A stretch of 64,000 nt of DNA, taken from NCBI GenBank assembly GCA_031180825.1, contig JAPSLM010000010.1:1-64000 (forward strand), read 5' to 3'. This document shows, in pieces, positions 15,351-24,971 of the stretch (its first letter is position 1; each line of letters begins with the position of its first letter). A program made the position numbers and the translations under genes. The notes below the pieces were generated by a model. That model had not been told where the DNA came from. It made no database searches and saw only the letters and a list, made by a program, of their open reading frames with translations. Source of the stretch: Paenibacillus sp. (GTDB lineage: Bacteria; Bacillota; Bacilli; Paenibacillales; NBRC-103111).

Positions 15351-17024
15351 TTATTTTTTCGGATCGAACGAGCTCTTCAGCGACACGATCCGGTTGAACA
15401 CCGGACGGCCCTCTGTCGAGTGCTTCGGATCGACGTTGAAGTAGCCGTGGCGGAAAAACTGAAACTTATCCTGAGGCTTCGCGTCCCGCATATTGTTCTC
15501 GACGAAGCCTTGTACCGCTTCGAGCGACTTCGGATTAATATTGTCGAGGAACGAATCGCCCTCTTCCGCTTGCTCGTCGAGAATGAGCGGCTCGTACAGG
15601 CGGAATTCCGCCGGGACGGCTTGCGTCGCTTCCACCCAATGAATCGTTCCCTTGACCTTGCGGCCGGTAAAGCCGCTGCCGCTTTTCGTTTCGGGGTCGT
15701 ACGTGCAATGCAGCTCCGTGACGTTGCCGTCCGCATCCTTGATCACGTTCTCGCATTTGATGAAGTAGGCGTGCTTCAGGCGCACTTCGTTGCCGGGGAA
15801 CAGGCGGAAGTAGCCTTTGACCGGCTCTTCCATAAAGTCGTCCCGCTCGATATAAATCTCCCGAGAGAACGGAATTTGCCGCTGTCCCATCGATTCGTTC
15901 TCGGGGTTGTTCTCCGCATCCAGCATCTCCACTTGCCCTTCCGGGTAGTTCGTGATGACCACCTTCAGCGGCTGTAGCACGGCCATCGTGCGCGGCGCCT
16001 TCAATTTGAGGTCCTCGCGGATGAAATGCTCGAGCATCTTCTCGTCGACGACGCTGTTGTTCGTCTTCACCACGCCGACTTCGCGGCAGAACGTGCGGAT
16101 CGCTTCCGGGGTATAGCCCTTGCGTCGCAGACCAGAGATCGTAGGCATCCGCGGGTCGTCCCAGCCGTCGACGATCTTCTCGTCCACGAGCAGCTTCAGC
16201 TTCCGCTTGCTCATCACCGTATTGGTCAGGCTGAGCCGGTTGAATTCATACTGACGCGGCACGTTCTCCATCTCGCACTCCTGCACGACCCAATCGTACA
16301 GCGGGCGGTGATCGGCGAACTCCAGCGTACAGATGGAATGCGTGACGCCTTCGATCGCGTCCTCCAGCGGATGGGCGAAATCGTACATCGGATAAATGCA
16401 CCACTTGTCGCCGGTGTTATGGTGATGCGCATGGGCGATCCGGTACAGGACCGGGTCCCGCAGGTTGATGTTCGGGGAGGCCATGTCGATTTTGGCCCGC
16501 AGCACTTTCTCGCCATTGGCATACTCGCCTTTGCGCATCCGCTCGAACAGGTCGAGATTTTCCTCCACGCTGCGGTTGCGGTACGGGCTGTCTTGGCCGG
16601 GCTCGGTCAAGGTGCCCCGCGTTTCGCGGATTTGCTCCGCCGTCAGGTCGCATACGTAGGCTTTGCCCTTGCGGATCAGGCGAACGGCGCGCTCGTACAT
16701 TTCATCGAAAAAGTTCGAAGCAAAATACAGCTGTTCCCACTCGAAGCCGAGCCACTTGACGTCTTCCTGGATCGAGCGGACAAATTCCTCGTCTTCCTTC
16801 GCCGGGTTCGTATCGTCAAACCGCAGATGCGTACGGCCGCCGAATTCGTCGGCAAGCTCGAAGTTCAGACAAATCGATTTCGCGTGCCCGATGTGCAGAT
16901 AGCCGTTCGGCTCGGGCGGAAAGCGGGTGACGATGGTTTTAACTTTACCCGTGTTCAAATCTTCGATCACGATATTTTTGATGTAATTGGAGGATGATGC
17001 AGAAGCCGGTTTCGTCGTTTCCAA
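15351..17024 (-). CDS. glnS: Glutamine--tRNA ligase
   Basis: The protein has 557 residues. The class I HIGH signature is [10 protein letters not shown] near residue 43 and the KMSKS-like motif is [10 protein letters not shown] near residue 270. [13 protein letters not shown] and [20 protein letters not shown] are typical of GlnRS. The C-terminal beta-barrel anticodon-binding domains follow. I prefer TTG 17024, which has AGAAAGG nine bases upstream; TTG 17033 would touch that site. Most Bacilli make Gln-tRNA by the GatCAB route, so a GlnRS in this background points to old transfer within the family. No T-box was found upstream. Confidence 0.93.
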   Translation of the reverse strand: METTKPASASSSNYIKNIVIEDLNTGKVKTIVTRFPPEPNGYLHIGHAKSICLNFELADEFGGRTHLRFDDTNPAKEDEEFVRSIQEDVKWLGFEWEQLYFASNFFDEMYERAVRLIRKGKAYVCDLTAEQIRETRGTLTEPGQDSPYRNRSVEENLDLFERMRKGEYANGEKVLRAKIDMASPNINLRDPVLYRIAHAHHHNTGDKWCIYPMYDFAHPLEDAIEGVTHSICTLEFADHRPLYDWVVQECEMENVPRQYEFNRLSLTNTVMSKRKLKLLVDEKIVDGWDDPRMPTISGLRRKGYTPEAIRTFCREVGVVKTNNSVVDEKMLEHFIREDLKLKAPRTMAVLQPLKVVITNYPEGQVEMLDAENNPENESMGQRQIPFSREIYIERDDFMEEPVKGYFRLFPGNEVRLKHAYFIKCENVIKDADGNVTELHCTYDPETKSGSGFTGRKVKGTIHWVEATQAVPAEFRLYEPLILDEQAEEGDSFLDNINPKSLEAVQGFVENNMRDAKPQDKFQFFRHGYFNVDPKHSTEGRPVFNRIVSLKSSFDPKK

Positions 17025-17287
17025 TGGGATCAACCTTTCTCACAAGATAGCTGTCAAAATCTATTACTCTCTATAATACACAAAATGAAGGGCAATTATA
17101 AATGGTTTTCCATACGTTTCTTTGAAGAAAGCACTTACTTGGCGGACTTTTTCACATTTTCCGTCAGAGCCTTGGGCGGTATCTATGAAAACGGGGGAAA
17201 TTTGTTTGTCTTTTGCAAGTAACGGCGGGGCCGGTGCCCCCCCCTCGAAAATAAATTAGCCCTCGAATCCCCAAGGGCGGCATAACT

Positions 17288-17833
17288 TTATCCGGTGCTG
17301 ATTACTTGAACCCGGCTGATATTTTTAGGATCGGTCTTCTCTTTTGCAACAAACACCAAATGGTATTGATCTAAGTCATAAATAAGATAATAACCATCAT
17401 ATGCTTCATTCCAGTATTCTTTGAGGGGTTTTCCTAATGCGAGCTTTACGTCCTCTGCCGTCATCTGGATTTGAAGAGATTCAACCGAAGCCGAAATTTT
17501 ATTAAGCATTGTTTCCGGTTTTAAAATATTTTGATCTTCGGCACACGAGTCATGACTAAAATAAAAGTCCGCCTTGCTTTTGGAATGACCAAAAGAATAC
17601 GTCCAGCACTCTTCATTCGAGATCCCTTCAGGCTCTCCATACAGTTCAACAACTTTTGAGTAAGTAGAATTTAACGGGATCTCCATACCTTTCATTTGAC
17701 CTTTAATTGCCGCTTCTTTTATAGCTGCTATCGACTGAGACTTCGAGTTATCGTAGTGCTCCTTTACAGTTTGTGTATTGCAACCAATTAATACCCACAT
17801 TAACGCTATTAATAAGAATCCCCTTATTGCCAC
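17288..17833 (-). CDS. Putative lipoprotein, YjgB/DUF4309-like
   Basis: This 181-residue protein begins with a lipoprotein signal (MAIRGFLLIALMWVLIGCNT, lipobox LIGC). The mature part contains two repeats of the 'GKP' type: IPLNSTYSKVVELYGEPEGI and TAEDVKLALGKPLKEYWNEA, as seen in YjgB/DUF4309 proteins. GTG 17833 is preceded by GGGGGAG. The base composition is lower in GC than the flanking genes. Function unknown. Confidence 0.65.
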   Translation of the reverse strand: MAIRGFLLIALMWVLIGCNTQTVKEHYDNSKSQSIAAIKEAAIKGQMKGMEIPLNSTYSKVVELYGEPEGISNEECWTYSFGHSKSKADFYFSHDSCAEDQNILKPETMLNKISASVESLQIQMTAEDVKLALGKPLKEYWNEAYDGYYLIYDLDQYHLVFVAKEKTDPKNISRVQVISTG

Positions 17834-18012
17834 TTTAACTCCCCCATAATTAGCATTCCATAAATAACAAAAAAAGACAGTCAGTATTATTATACCAGCT
17901 ATCTTTTTCTCATATTATTTTTTTTCAATATTTCGTTTTACCTTTACGGCAAAATCCCCCGCTTCCGGCCGCAGATGCCGGTCGCAGGGGATTGCTGGCG
18001 GGGATGCGAAGC

Positions 18013-18348
18013 TTAGAGCAAAGTTGAGGCGGCCGGCTGTTTTTCCTCATACTGCAGCAGCAGCTCTTCTGCTTTATCCCAATCCTTGGCGTGCACATCG
18101 AGCTTCAAGCGCTCGGGGGTATGAAGATCGACGGCTTCGGCCGCCGTCTGAATTGCGCTCAAGCCTGCATCGGTAACGGGTTTCACCCGGCATTTGACCT
18201 GCCGCGATCTTAAGAAGGCGTGCCTCGCATGAAGATCGCGGGTCTCGGACCCGGAGGCGGCCATCACGGTCTTCCATTGCGCGGAGCTATACAGCAGGTA
18301 AATCGCGACAATCGCGACCAACAGGACCAATAAACCTTCCATTATCAT
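18013..18348 (-). CDS. Small single-pass membrane protein
   Basis: This 111-residue protein has a transmembrane helix at about residues 2-20 (MEGLLVLLVAIVAIYLLYSS) and a charged cytoplasmic tail that ends EELLLQYEEKQPAASTLL. The longer open frame extends upstream without a start signal; ATG 18348 follows GGTGGTGTTTTT. A degraded relative of its tail, around VDLHTPERLKLDVH, is visible at 18975-19025. Function unknown. Confidence 0.6.
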   Translation of the reverse strand: MIMEGLLVLLVAIVAIYLLYSSAQWKTVMAASGSETRDLHARHAFLRSRQVKCRVKPVTDAGLSAIQTAAEAVDLHTPERLKLDVHAKDWDKAEELLLQYEEKQPAASTLL

Positions 18349-18529
18349 AAAAACACCACCTTCGCCTATTCTGATTCTGCCGACGGGGGGGCCGGTAGTC
18401 TGGGGCGGACGCTTGCTTGTAGTTACCCGATTTCGGCCGGGGTGAAACATGGATTTTTTTGCTGCAGATTCGAATGGGTTAACTGGACACTTCCGTTTTA
18501 CCAAACGAGAAAGGCGTTTTATATTCGAA

Positions 18530-18829
18530 TTATTTAATTTTCTTAAGGTAAACAAGAAAAACAACGAACGACAATGCCACAACTGCAATAAACATATTAA
18601 AGGAAACAGCGTCGCCACCGATTCCTAATTCATCGGAAAGAATACCTATTTGATAAGTCAGATAAGCGGAAACCAGCAAACTAATAGATAGGATAATGAT
18701 TATTGTAAACCTATTAATAATTTTATAATGATTCTTCTGGAAAATAGTGATGAACAACGAGATGCTTAGAATAATGATAAACAAAATATATATTGGTCTA
18801 AAATGAATAAAGACATCTGTACTTTCCAT
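18530..18829 (-). CDS. Small three-helix membrane protein, unknown
   Basis: This 99-residue protein has three hydrophobic segments (about 9-29, 36-58 and 74-94), isoleucine-rich and of low GC. GGGAGGG sits five bases before ATG 18829. A longer open frame upstream lacks such a site. I do not recognise the family. Confidence 0.6.
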   Translation of the reverse strand: MESTDVFIHFRPIYILFIIILSISLFITIFQKNHYKIINRFTIIIILSISLLVSAYLTYQIGILSDELGIGGDAVSFNMFIAVVALSFVVFLVYLKKIK

Positions 18830-18956
18830 ATACTCCCTCCCCGTTATTTTTAGATTAAGCCTTAATAAAAAACGGATGGAACTGCCCTTAAAGGCAATTC
18901 CATCATATTCCATATCGCTATTAATAACAAACAAAATTATGGATTGCAATCTGGCC

Positions 18957-19267
18957 TTGAAGAAAGGTTAACAAGGATGGGGATATTGAGCTTCAAGCGT
19001 TCGGGGGAATGGAGCTCGATGGCTTTCTCACACGGTCTGCGCAGCGAAAAACTGCGGCAGGAACGCTTTGTTCTTCTCCACCATGCGCTGCGCCAGCTGT
19101 CCGACGATGCGCAGCTTGTGCTCCCCTTCCGGGATGTCGACCAGCCACAGATCGGTGACGGGAAAACGGTCATGATGCACGATAAATCCTTCGATCAGCT
19201 CCGGCGTATACGACGACCCGCCGCCGATGACGACGACCTTCAATCCTTTGGCTTCAACCACCTGCAA
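18957..19267 (-). pseudogene. Truncated GH4 6-phospho-glycosidase gene joined to a small-gene remnant
   Basis: Residues 8-65 of the frame 19028-19267 are the NAD-binding start of a glycoside hydrolase family 4 enzyme (KVVVIGGGSSYTPELIEGFI, then WLVDIPEGEHKLRIVG). GH4 enzymes have about 430-450 residues; here the homology stops after about 65, and the catalytic cysteine-histidine part is missing. Just downstream, in another frame, KAIELHSPERLKL matches the tail of the gene at 18013-18348, so the GH4 gene was cut by a deletion that fused it to a paralogous remnant. Its start overlaps the end of the sugar kinase gene by about 14 bases, so it was the last gene of the sugar operon. Confidence 0.7.
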
Positions 19268-20240
19268 GCATTTCCTTCAAATCGGATATGCGTCGGACCT
19301 GCTCCTGCACCGGCTCGGAGACGGTCGTGCCGTCTTTCTCCATAGCCAGCAAGATCGCCCCGACCACCGGCTCCACTTCCAGCACCTGAAGCCGGCAGCC
19401 CGGCGCCTCCGGCTGCACGATTTCTGCGATATGCGGATGAATGAATTGCCCGTCTCCCCGGGTCAGCACACTGCCTGCAAGCACCAGATCGAAGGTCTCA
19501 CTCTGCATCCCGAGACGACGGATGACCGCACGGGCCGCCAGCCCGAGCTCCGTTCCCTGCACGCGGAGGATGCGGGCGGCCACACGGTCTTCTTGGGCCG
19601 CGGCCTGGAAGAGCAGCGGTGTCAGATCAAGCGGGATCGGCAGCGCGTGGTCCAAAAAATGATGGAACATGCGTTCGATCGAAGAGTGGCCCAGCTCCTT
19701 CGTGACCAAGGCGGTCAGCAGCGTCTCTTCCTCGCGGCCTTCCCACGCCCGGATGACCGCCCGGAACGTTTCGACCGCCAAATCTCCGCCGCCGCCGAAA
19801 TCTCCGTACTGGTAGCCGAAGCCGCCGCATTGGTACGTCTCGCCCGAAGGGGAGACGCCGACGCAGTTCGTGCCGCTGCCGCAAATCGCCACGACGCCGT
19901 AGGGCTTCGATGTGCCGGCGCGCAGGGCGATGACGGTATCGCATACGATGTCGGAGCCGGGCAGTCCCAGCTCGGCGATCATCGGCCGCAGGATGCGGAA
20001 GTCGGCTTCGCGGTCGGCCCCCGCCAGCCCGAAGCAGGCTGCGGCAATATCCTGCTCGCGCAGGCCGGCTTGGCCGAGCGCTTGCGCGACGGCTTGGCGG
20101 ATGCTCCGCGCGGCCGTATCGCGGTCGATCTGATGGTTGCCGAGGCCGCCTTTGCCGGCTGCGACCAGCCGGCCCGTTTCGTCCGTAATGACGGCATACG
20201 TCTTGCTGCCGCCGGCATCCATCCCCAAGTAGTATTTCAT
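19254..20240 (-). CDS. BadF/BcrA-type sugar kinase (N-acetylglucosamine kinase-like)
   Basis: The protein has 328 residues of the ASKHA fold. Phosphate 1 motif is GMDAGGSKTYAVI near residue 6; phosphate 2 is GVVAICGSGTNCVG near 117; a GGFGYQYGDFGGGGDLA stretch follows, as in bacterial and human-type GlcNAc kinases; an adenosine motif LVLAGSVL lies near 258. The likely role is phosphorylation of an amino sugar taken up by the ABC transporter encoded upstream. ATG 20240 follows CGGGAG with eight bases spacing. Confidence 0.85.
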   Translation of the reverse strand: MKYYLGMDAGGSKTYAVITDETGRLVAAGKGGLGNHQIDRDTAARSIRQAVAQALGQAGLREQDIAAACFGLAGADREADFRILRPMIAELGLPGSDIVCDTVIALRAGTSKPYGVVAICGSGTNCVGVSPSGETYQCGGFGYQYGDFGGGGDLAVETFRAVIRAWEGREEETLLTALVTKELGHSSIERMFHHFLDHALPIPLDLTPLLFQAAAQEDRVAARILRVQGTELGLAARAVIRRLGMQSETFDLVLAGSVLTRGDGQFIHPHIAEIVQPEAPGCRLQVLEVEPVVGAILLAMEKDGTTVSEPVQEQVRRISDLKEMLAGG

Positions 20241-20267
20241 GTACTCCACTCCCGTCCTTGGAGCCAG

Positions 20268-21278
20268 CTACGGTGCGGGGGAATAGGGCGACGTGGATTC
20301 TCTCACGATCAATTCCGGCTTCAAGCAGACCGAAGTGTTCCGTTTCATGGAGCCGTCGATCAGCTTGAGCAGCAGACGGACGGCCTGCTGTCCCATCTGC
20401 TCCATCGGCTGCCTGACGGTCGTCAGACGCGGATGAATATCCGCGGCGAACACTTGGTCGTCGTACCCGACGATGGAAATATCGCGCGGAATGCGGTACC
20501 CTTCGTCCCGGAACGCATCCATGACGCCGAGCGCAAGGCCGTCTTCTCCGGCGAAGACGGCCGTCGGCACGTTCCCGCTGCGCAGCCATTCCTTGGCGAC
20601 GTCGAAGCCGCTGCGGATGTTGAATTCGGTGCAGGCCACAGCCAGCGGCGTCAGTCCCGCTTCGGCCATAGCCGCTTCGAATCCGCGTCTGCGCTCTCTG
20701 GCGCTGAGAAACAGCTCCGGCCCGCTCACGTGCGCGATGCGCGTATGCCCCAGGCCGATCAAATGCTTCGTCGCCTCGTAGCCGCCCGTATAGTTATCTA
20801 CATTCACCGTAGTGGCATTTGTTTTTTCAATCTGATTATCGATAATGACAAACGGGATTTTCTTCCGTTTGAGCTCCAGCACATACTGCTCTTCTTCCAT
20901 GGGCGACAGCACGATGATGCCGTCGACACGGTCTTCCTGAAACAAAAAGTTGGTCGGCTTCAATGCGCCGTCCGGAGAGGAGCACACATTGAGCGCTAAA
21001 AAATAGCCGTTCTCCTCCAGCGCTTCGTTCACGGCATGCACGATGCCGTCGAACACCGAATCCTGCAGGGTGATCAGCGTCAGGCCGATCAGTCCCGTCG
21101 ATCCCCGCGCCAGGTTGCGGGCGGCCGCATTGGGGCGGTAATCCAGCTCCTGAATGGCCTGCAGCACCTTCTGACGGTTGCTCTCCCGGACGGTGGGCGA
21201 ATTGTTGAGCACCTTCGACACGGTCACAAGCGAAAGTCCCGATTTTTTTACGACGTCCCATATGCTTACTTTTTTCAT
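20268..21278 (-). CDS. LacI family transcriptional regulator
   Basis: The protein has 336 residues. The LacI HTH is clear (SIWDVVKKSGLSLVTVSKVL, then hinge helix RPNAAARNLARGSTG), followed by a sugar-binding core (IVGYDDQVFAADIHPRLTTV near the end). It sits inside the sugar operon between the binding-protein gene and the kinase, and two identical palindromes upstream of the permease genes are its probable operators. The ribosome binding site is weak. Confidence 0.92.
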   Translation of the reverse strand: MKKVSIWDVVKKSGLSLVTVSKVLNNSPTVRESNRQKVLQAIQELDYRPNAAARNLARGSTGLIGLTLITLQDSVFDGIVHAVNEALEENGYFLALNVCSSPDGALKPTNFLFQEDRVDGIIVLSPMEEEQYVLELKRKKIPFVIIDNQIEKTNATTVNVDNYTGGYEATKHLIGLGHTRIAHVSGPELFLSARERRRGFEAAMAEAGLTPLAVACTEFNIRSGFDVAKEWLRSGNVPTAVFAGEDGLALGVMDAFRDEGYRIPRDISIVGYDDQVFAADIHPRLTTVRQPMEQMGQQAVRLLLKLIDGSMKRNTSVCLKPELIVRESTSPYSPAP

Positions 21279-21411
21279 AATCAGATCAAACTCCCGAATC
21301 GGTATTCGTATATATAAGCTTAGTATACCATAGCTCCGTCCGTTCCCTTCCGTACGGAGGGGAACGGGCGCAGGGGAGTCGTTACGCGGCAGGGACAGGA
21401 GGCTGGCGCGG

Positions 21412-22782
21412 TTATTTGTTGGCTTTGCCGGCGTTCTTCTCCTTCAGCAGGTCGTTTACCTTTTTCTCCAGCTGCGGGCTGACTTCGGCTACGGTTTTTT
21501 GCCCGTTGTCCACGAGGTCCAGCTCGTTCTTGACGATGTTCAAAATCTCGGAGTAGTGGGTGATCAGATGGTTATACGACTCGACGCCGTATTTCAGCCC
21601 GCCCTCCACGACGTTCTTCATGTCTTTCGGGTCGATTGCCGGCGCGTACAGATTGAAATACTTTTCCGCCGCCTGCTGGTTGGCCGGTGGCGTGCCGCCG
21701 CTCAGCTCGATCGACTTTTCCTGGATGTCTTTGCCGAGCTGGAATTTGATCCATTCGTATGCTTCCTTCGGATGCTTGGAATCCTTGAGAATCAGGAGCG
21801 GATCGACGTACAGCACGTTGCGGTTCTTGTCGCTGCCGCTGTACGGAACGGCGGCCACGCCGACCTTGAAGCTGTAATCCTTGACCGAAGCGAGAATCCA
21901 GGCGCCGGCGACGGACATCCCTACGCGTCCGGTGGCGAACGGATCGCCGCCCTGACCGGCGACGGCTTTGGTGAATTCCGGCGAAGGCATCACCTTGTCC
22001 TTCAGGATTAAGTCGGACAAGCGCTGGTTGATTTTGACGACCTCCGGCGAATTGAAGTGGAAGGACGTCGCATGCCCGCCGTTCGTCCATGTATCGTCGG
22101 AGTACACCTTTGCTCCGAAATACACCGGACGCATATCCTTCTCGCCCCAGACCCAGTCCAGACCGTACTCCACTTTCTCAAAATCGTCGCTCGGCTTGCT
22201 CAGCTTCTTGGCGGTTTCGATCATTTTGTCGAACGTCCAGGACTTGTCTTCGTAGCTCGACGGCGGGTACGGAATGCCCGCTTTGTCGAACATGTCCTTA
22301 TTGTAAAGCAGCATCGTCACGTAGCTGTAAACCGGGATGCCGTAGTTTTTGCCGTCGATTTTGTAGATGTCCATCAGGTTGTCGGGAATGCCGTAATCGG
22401 ACGCTTTGAAATTGTCCTCTTTCATCAGGTCGGTCAGGTCGCGCAGCAGGCCCTTGTCGTAATATTCGATAAAGCCGCCCTCGCCCCAATGCGAGGTAAC
22501 GTCGGGAGCCGTCCCGGCGGCGATCATCGCCTGCAGCTTCGAATCGAATTCCTCGTAAGGCGTCTTCATGATCTTGACCTTGATGTTCGGGTGCTTCGCT
22601 TCGAATTCCGGAATGAGCTTCTCTACATAGGTTTTATCCGGAAGATCGGGAACGAACTGCGTAATCGTGACCGTGGAGTCCCCCTTGGACCCGCTATCTT
22701 TCGTGCCGCTGGCGCAAGCCGGAAGCAGAACTGCGCTTGTCAGCAGGATTGCGCCGAGACAGGCTGCCTTGTTTCTTTTCAT
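21412..22782 (-). CDS. ABC transporter sugar-binding lipoprotein
   Basis: The 456-residue protein has a lipoprotein signal with lipobox LLPACAS at about residue 23. It is a solute-binding protein of the carbohydrate uptake (CUT1) type: KHPNIKVKIMKTPYEEFDSK, WTFDKMIETAKKLSKP and the late ATGRVGMSVAGAWIL segment. It follows the two permease genes on the minus strand with AAGGAGTGAGG before its ATG. No ATPase gene is nearby; CUT1 systems in Bacilli commonly share the MsmX/MsmK ATPase. Confidence 0.9.
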   Translation of the reverse strand: MKRNKAACLGAILLTSAVLLPACASGTKDSGSKGDSTVTITQFVPDLPDKTYVEKLIPEFEAKHPNIKVKIMKTPYEEFDSKLQAMIAAGTAPDVTSHWGEGGFIEYYDKGLLRDLTDLMKEDNFKASDYGIPDNLMDIYKIDGKNYGIPVYSYVTMLLYNKDMFDKAGIPYPPSSYEDKSWTFDKMIETAKKLSKPSDDFEKVEYGLDWVWGEKDMRPVYFGAKVYSDDTWTNGGHATSFHFNSPEVVKINQRLSDLILKDKVMPSPEFTKAVAGQGGDPFATGRVGMSVAGAWILASVKDYSFKVGVAAVPYSGSDKNRNVLYVDPLLILKDSKHPKEAYEWIKFQLGKDIQEKSIELSGGTPPANQQAAEKYFNLYAPAIDPKDMKNVVEGGLKYGVESYNHLITHYSEILNIVKNELDLVDNGQKTVAEVSPQLEKKVNDLLKEKNAGKANK

Positions 22783-22825
22783 CTTTCCTCACTCCTTCGT
22801 TTTGGTGGCCCCGCAGACGGGATAT

Positions 22826-23707
22826 TCATTTCACTCCAGTCAGCACGATGCTTTCGACGAAATATTTTTGTGCGACTGAAAATAAAACCAGGATCGGAAC
22901 GAGAGCCAGGACGGCGGACAGCATGACGAGATTCCATGGCACCAGCCGGGTGGCGGACGAATACATCGCGGTCATGCCGATCGTCAGGGTGAAATGTTCG
23001 GACGAGTTCAGGTACAGCACCTGCCCGAGCAGATCGTTCCAGCTGTACATGAAGCCGAAGATCGCTACGGTCGCCAGCACGGGACCGGAGAGCGGCAGCG
23101 CGATGTTCCACCACTGGCGCCACTCGGAGCAGCCGTCGATTTTGGCCGCGTCGTACAGTTCGTTCGATAACGAAGCGAAGAACTGCCGGATGAGGAAGAT
23201 GTTATAGGCCGAGCCGAAAAAAGCAGGGACGGTTATCGGCAGAATCGTGTCCATCCACCCGAGATTTTTGAACAAAATGAACTGCGGAATCATGAGGGCC
23301 GGGTACGGAATCATCATCGTGCTGAGCAGAAACAGGAACAGCACGTTTTTCCCCCGGGCGTGATAGCGCGCGAACCCGAACGCGACGAGGGACGACGAAA
23401 GCACGGTCCCGATGACGCTGAAAAAGGCGATCAGCAGGCTGTTTTTGTACCACAGGCCGTACTGATATTGGGTGAACAGGTTCTTGAAGTTGCCCCAGGC
23501 GAACTGTTCCGGGATGAGTCTGGGCGGGAATTTGAGCACTTCCGCCTGCGACTTGAACGCGGTCGAGAACATGTTGAGCGTCGGAAAAATCATGATGACC
23601 GCGATGACGACCAGCAGCAGAAAGACCAGCCACTCGAACGGGGTTGTTTTGCGCTTGCTGTCCTTTTGCCGCACCGGACGCTTCTGCGTTACGGATGCCG
23701 TACTCAT
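22826..23707 (-). CDS. Carbohydrate ABC transporter permease (MalG type)
   Basis: This 293-residue protein has six hydrophobic helices and the ABC-coupling EAA loop ELYDAAKIDGCSEWRQWWNI near residue 185. Its start overlaps the end of the first permease gene (ATGA, 23704-23707), showing coupled translation. Confidence 0.93.
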   Translation of the reverse strand: MSTASVTQKRPVRQKDSKRKTTPFEWLVFLLLVVIAVIMIFPTLNMFSTAFKSQAEVLKFPPRLIPEQFAWGNFKNLFTQYQYGLWYKNSLLIAFFSVIGTVLSSSLVAFGFARYHARGKNVLFLFLLSTMMIPYPALMIPQFILFKNLGWMDTILPITVPAFFGSAYNIFLIRQFFASLSNELYDAAKIDGCSEWRQWWNIALPLSGPVLATVAIFGFMYSWNDLLGQVLYLNSSEHFTLTIGMTAMYSSATRLVPWNLVMLSAVLALVPILVLFSVAQKYFVESIVLTGVK

Positions 23708-24597
23708 ACGCCGCCGCCTCCTTCATAATGAACAAGCTTCCGGGACACTCTCATGATCAGGAACGTCATGAGCATGATGACGATCAGCAGCAGCCATGAC
23801 ATCGCCGAAGCGTAGCCCATCTTGAAAAATTTGAAGCCGTTCTGCCATAAGTAGTACACGTAGAACTGGGTGGCGTAGTGCGGCCCCCCTTTCGTCATGA
23901 CAAACGCCTGCGTAAACACCTGAAACGAGTCGATGATGCCCATGATGAGCTGGAACAGCACGACAGGCGAGATCATCGGCAGCGTGATGCGCCACATAGA
24001 CTGCCAACGGGTGACGCCGTCGATCTTGGCAGCTTCGTACAGGATCGGAGGCACGCCCTGAAGTCCGGCGAGGAAGATGACCATGCCCGCCCCGGCGCTC
24101 CACATCGTCATAATGATCATGGAAGCCAGCGCCCAGTTGCTGTCTTCGAGCCACTTGGGGCCGTCGATCCCGAGCAGGCCGAGCGCCCAGTTGAACATGC
24201 CGATCTTGGAGTTGAACACCCACAGCCAGACGAGCGACATCGCCACGCCGGAGATCATGCTGGGGAAATAGATGGCGGTCCGGAAAAACCGGCGGAACGG
24301 AATTTTCTGATTGACCAACACCGCCAGAAACAGCGAGAGCAGAAGCTGCAGCGGTACGCTGAATATCGTGAACAGCACCGTCGCTTTCACCCCGCGCCAG
24401 AACAGATCGTCCTGAAGCATCTTGGTGTAGTTTTGCAGGCCGACCCACTTCGGCGGGCTGGTGATGTTGTATTCCGTGAAGCTGATGTACAGCGAATACA
24501 GGATCGGGTACAGCGTGAATACCGCCGCTCCGATCAGCCACGGCGAAATGAACAGGTAAAAATATTTGGTCTCCCGTCTGCGTGCCCCCTGCCGCAT
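23704..24597 (-). CDS. Carbohydrate ABC transporter permease (MalF type)
   Basis: This 297-residue protein has six helices and the EAA loop ILYEAAKIDGVTRWQSMWRI near residue 196. It is the first gene of the sugar operon. I place the start at ATG 24597, eight bases after AAGGAGGG; an in-frame TTG two codons earlier is less likely. The operator palindrome 24617-24630 lies right before the ribosome binding site. Confidence 0.93.
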   Translation of the reverse strand: MRQGARRRETKYFYLFISPWLIGAAVFTLYPILYSLYISFTEYNITSPPKWVGLQNYTKMLQDDLFWRGVKATVLFTIFSVPLQLLLSLFLAVLVNQKIPFRRFFRTAIYFPSMISGVAMSLVWLWVFNSKIGMFNWALGLLGIDGPKWLEDSNWALASMIIMTMWSAGAGMVIFLAGLQGVPPILYEAAKIDGVTRWQSMWRITLPMISPVVLFQLIMGIIDSFQVFTQAFVMTKGGPHYATQFYVYYLWQNGFKFFKMGYASAMSWLLLIVIMLMTFLIMRVSRKLVHYEGGGGV

Positions 24598-24616
24598 GGG
24601 CAATCCCTCCTTAAAG

Positions 24617-24630
24617 TATAAACGTTTATA
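24617..24630. promoter_or_regulatory. LacI-type operator, proximal copy
   Basis: The perfect 14-base palindrome TATAAACGTTTATA has the central CG typical of LacI-family operators. It lies 20 bases upstream of the first permease gene. An identical copy is at 24766-24779, 149 bases away. Confidence 0.7.
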
Positions 24631-24971
24631 TTTTATTGAATAAACTAAGCCCCCAGCCGGCCATCATACGGCCGCGCGTCCGGTACGGGTAACGGAGTTT
24701 TGCCGACAAAACTCGGATGCTGTTGTAATAGGGGGGAATTGCGAATGGTATCGAAGATTCAAAATTATAAACGTTTATATTTTTATACGCCTATAGTAAT
24801 CGTTTTCAAGGATGGCGTCAATCCCTAATTTTCCAGTATTTCCTTCGGCGGGCCGCGGGCAGGACGTCTGAAGGCGGAGAGGGCCGCCCCGCATGCGAAT
24901 TGACACGCTGTCGGCGCGTAAGCTACCATGAGAAAAATACTCGCTTATCGCCGCAAAAGGGGGAACCGCGC
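24631..24971. other. Regulatory intergenic region between the sugar operon and the DUF2252 gene
   Basis: This stretch contains the second operator, a hairpin (GAGTTTT 24695-24701 with AAAACTC 24708-24714) and the promoter of the sugar operon, whose -10 and -35 I could not fix. No gene is visible. Confidence 0.5.
24766..24779. promoter_or_regulatory. LacI-type operator, distal copy
   Basis: This is the same perfect palindrome as at 24617-24630. Two identical operators at about 150 bases would allow repression by DNA looping through a LacI tetramer or two dimers. Confidence 0.7.

Noticed and set aside
17034..17287. T-box upstream of glnS
   Set aside because: The AGGGTGG..ACC antiterminator motif is absent on the minus strand here, and no terminator-like stem precedes the gene.
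19227..20999. A 590-residue plus-strand open frame
   Set aside because: It is antisense to the sugar kinase and LacI genes and shows no motif or ribosome binding site.
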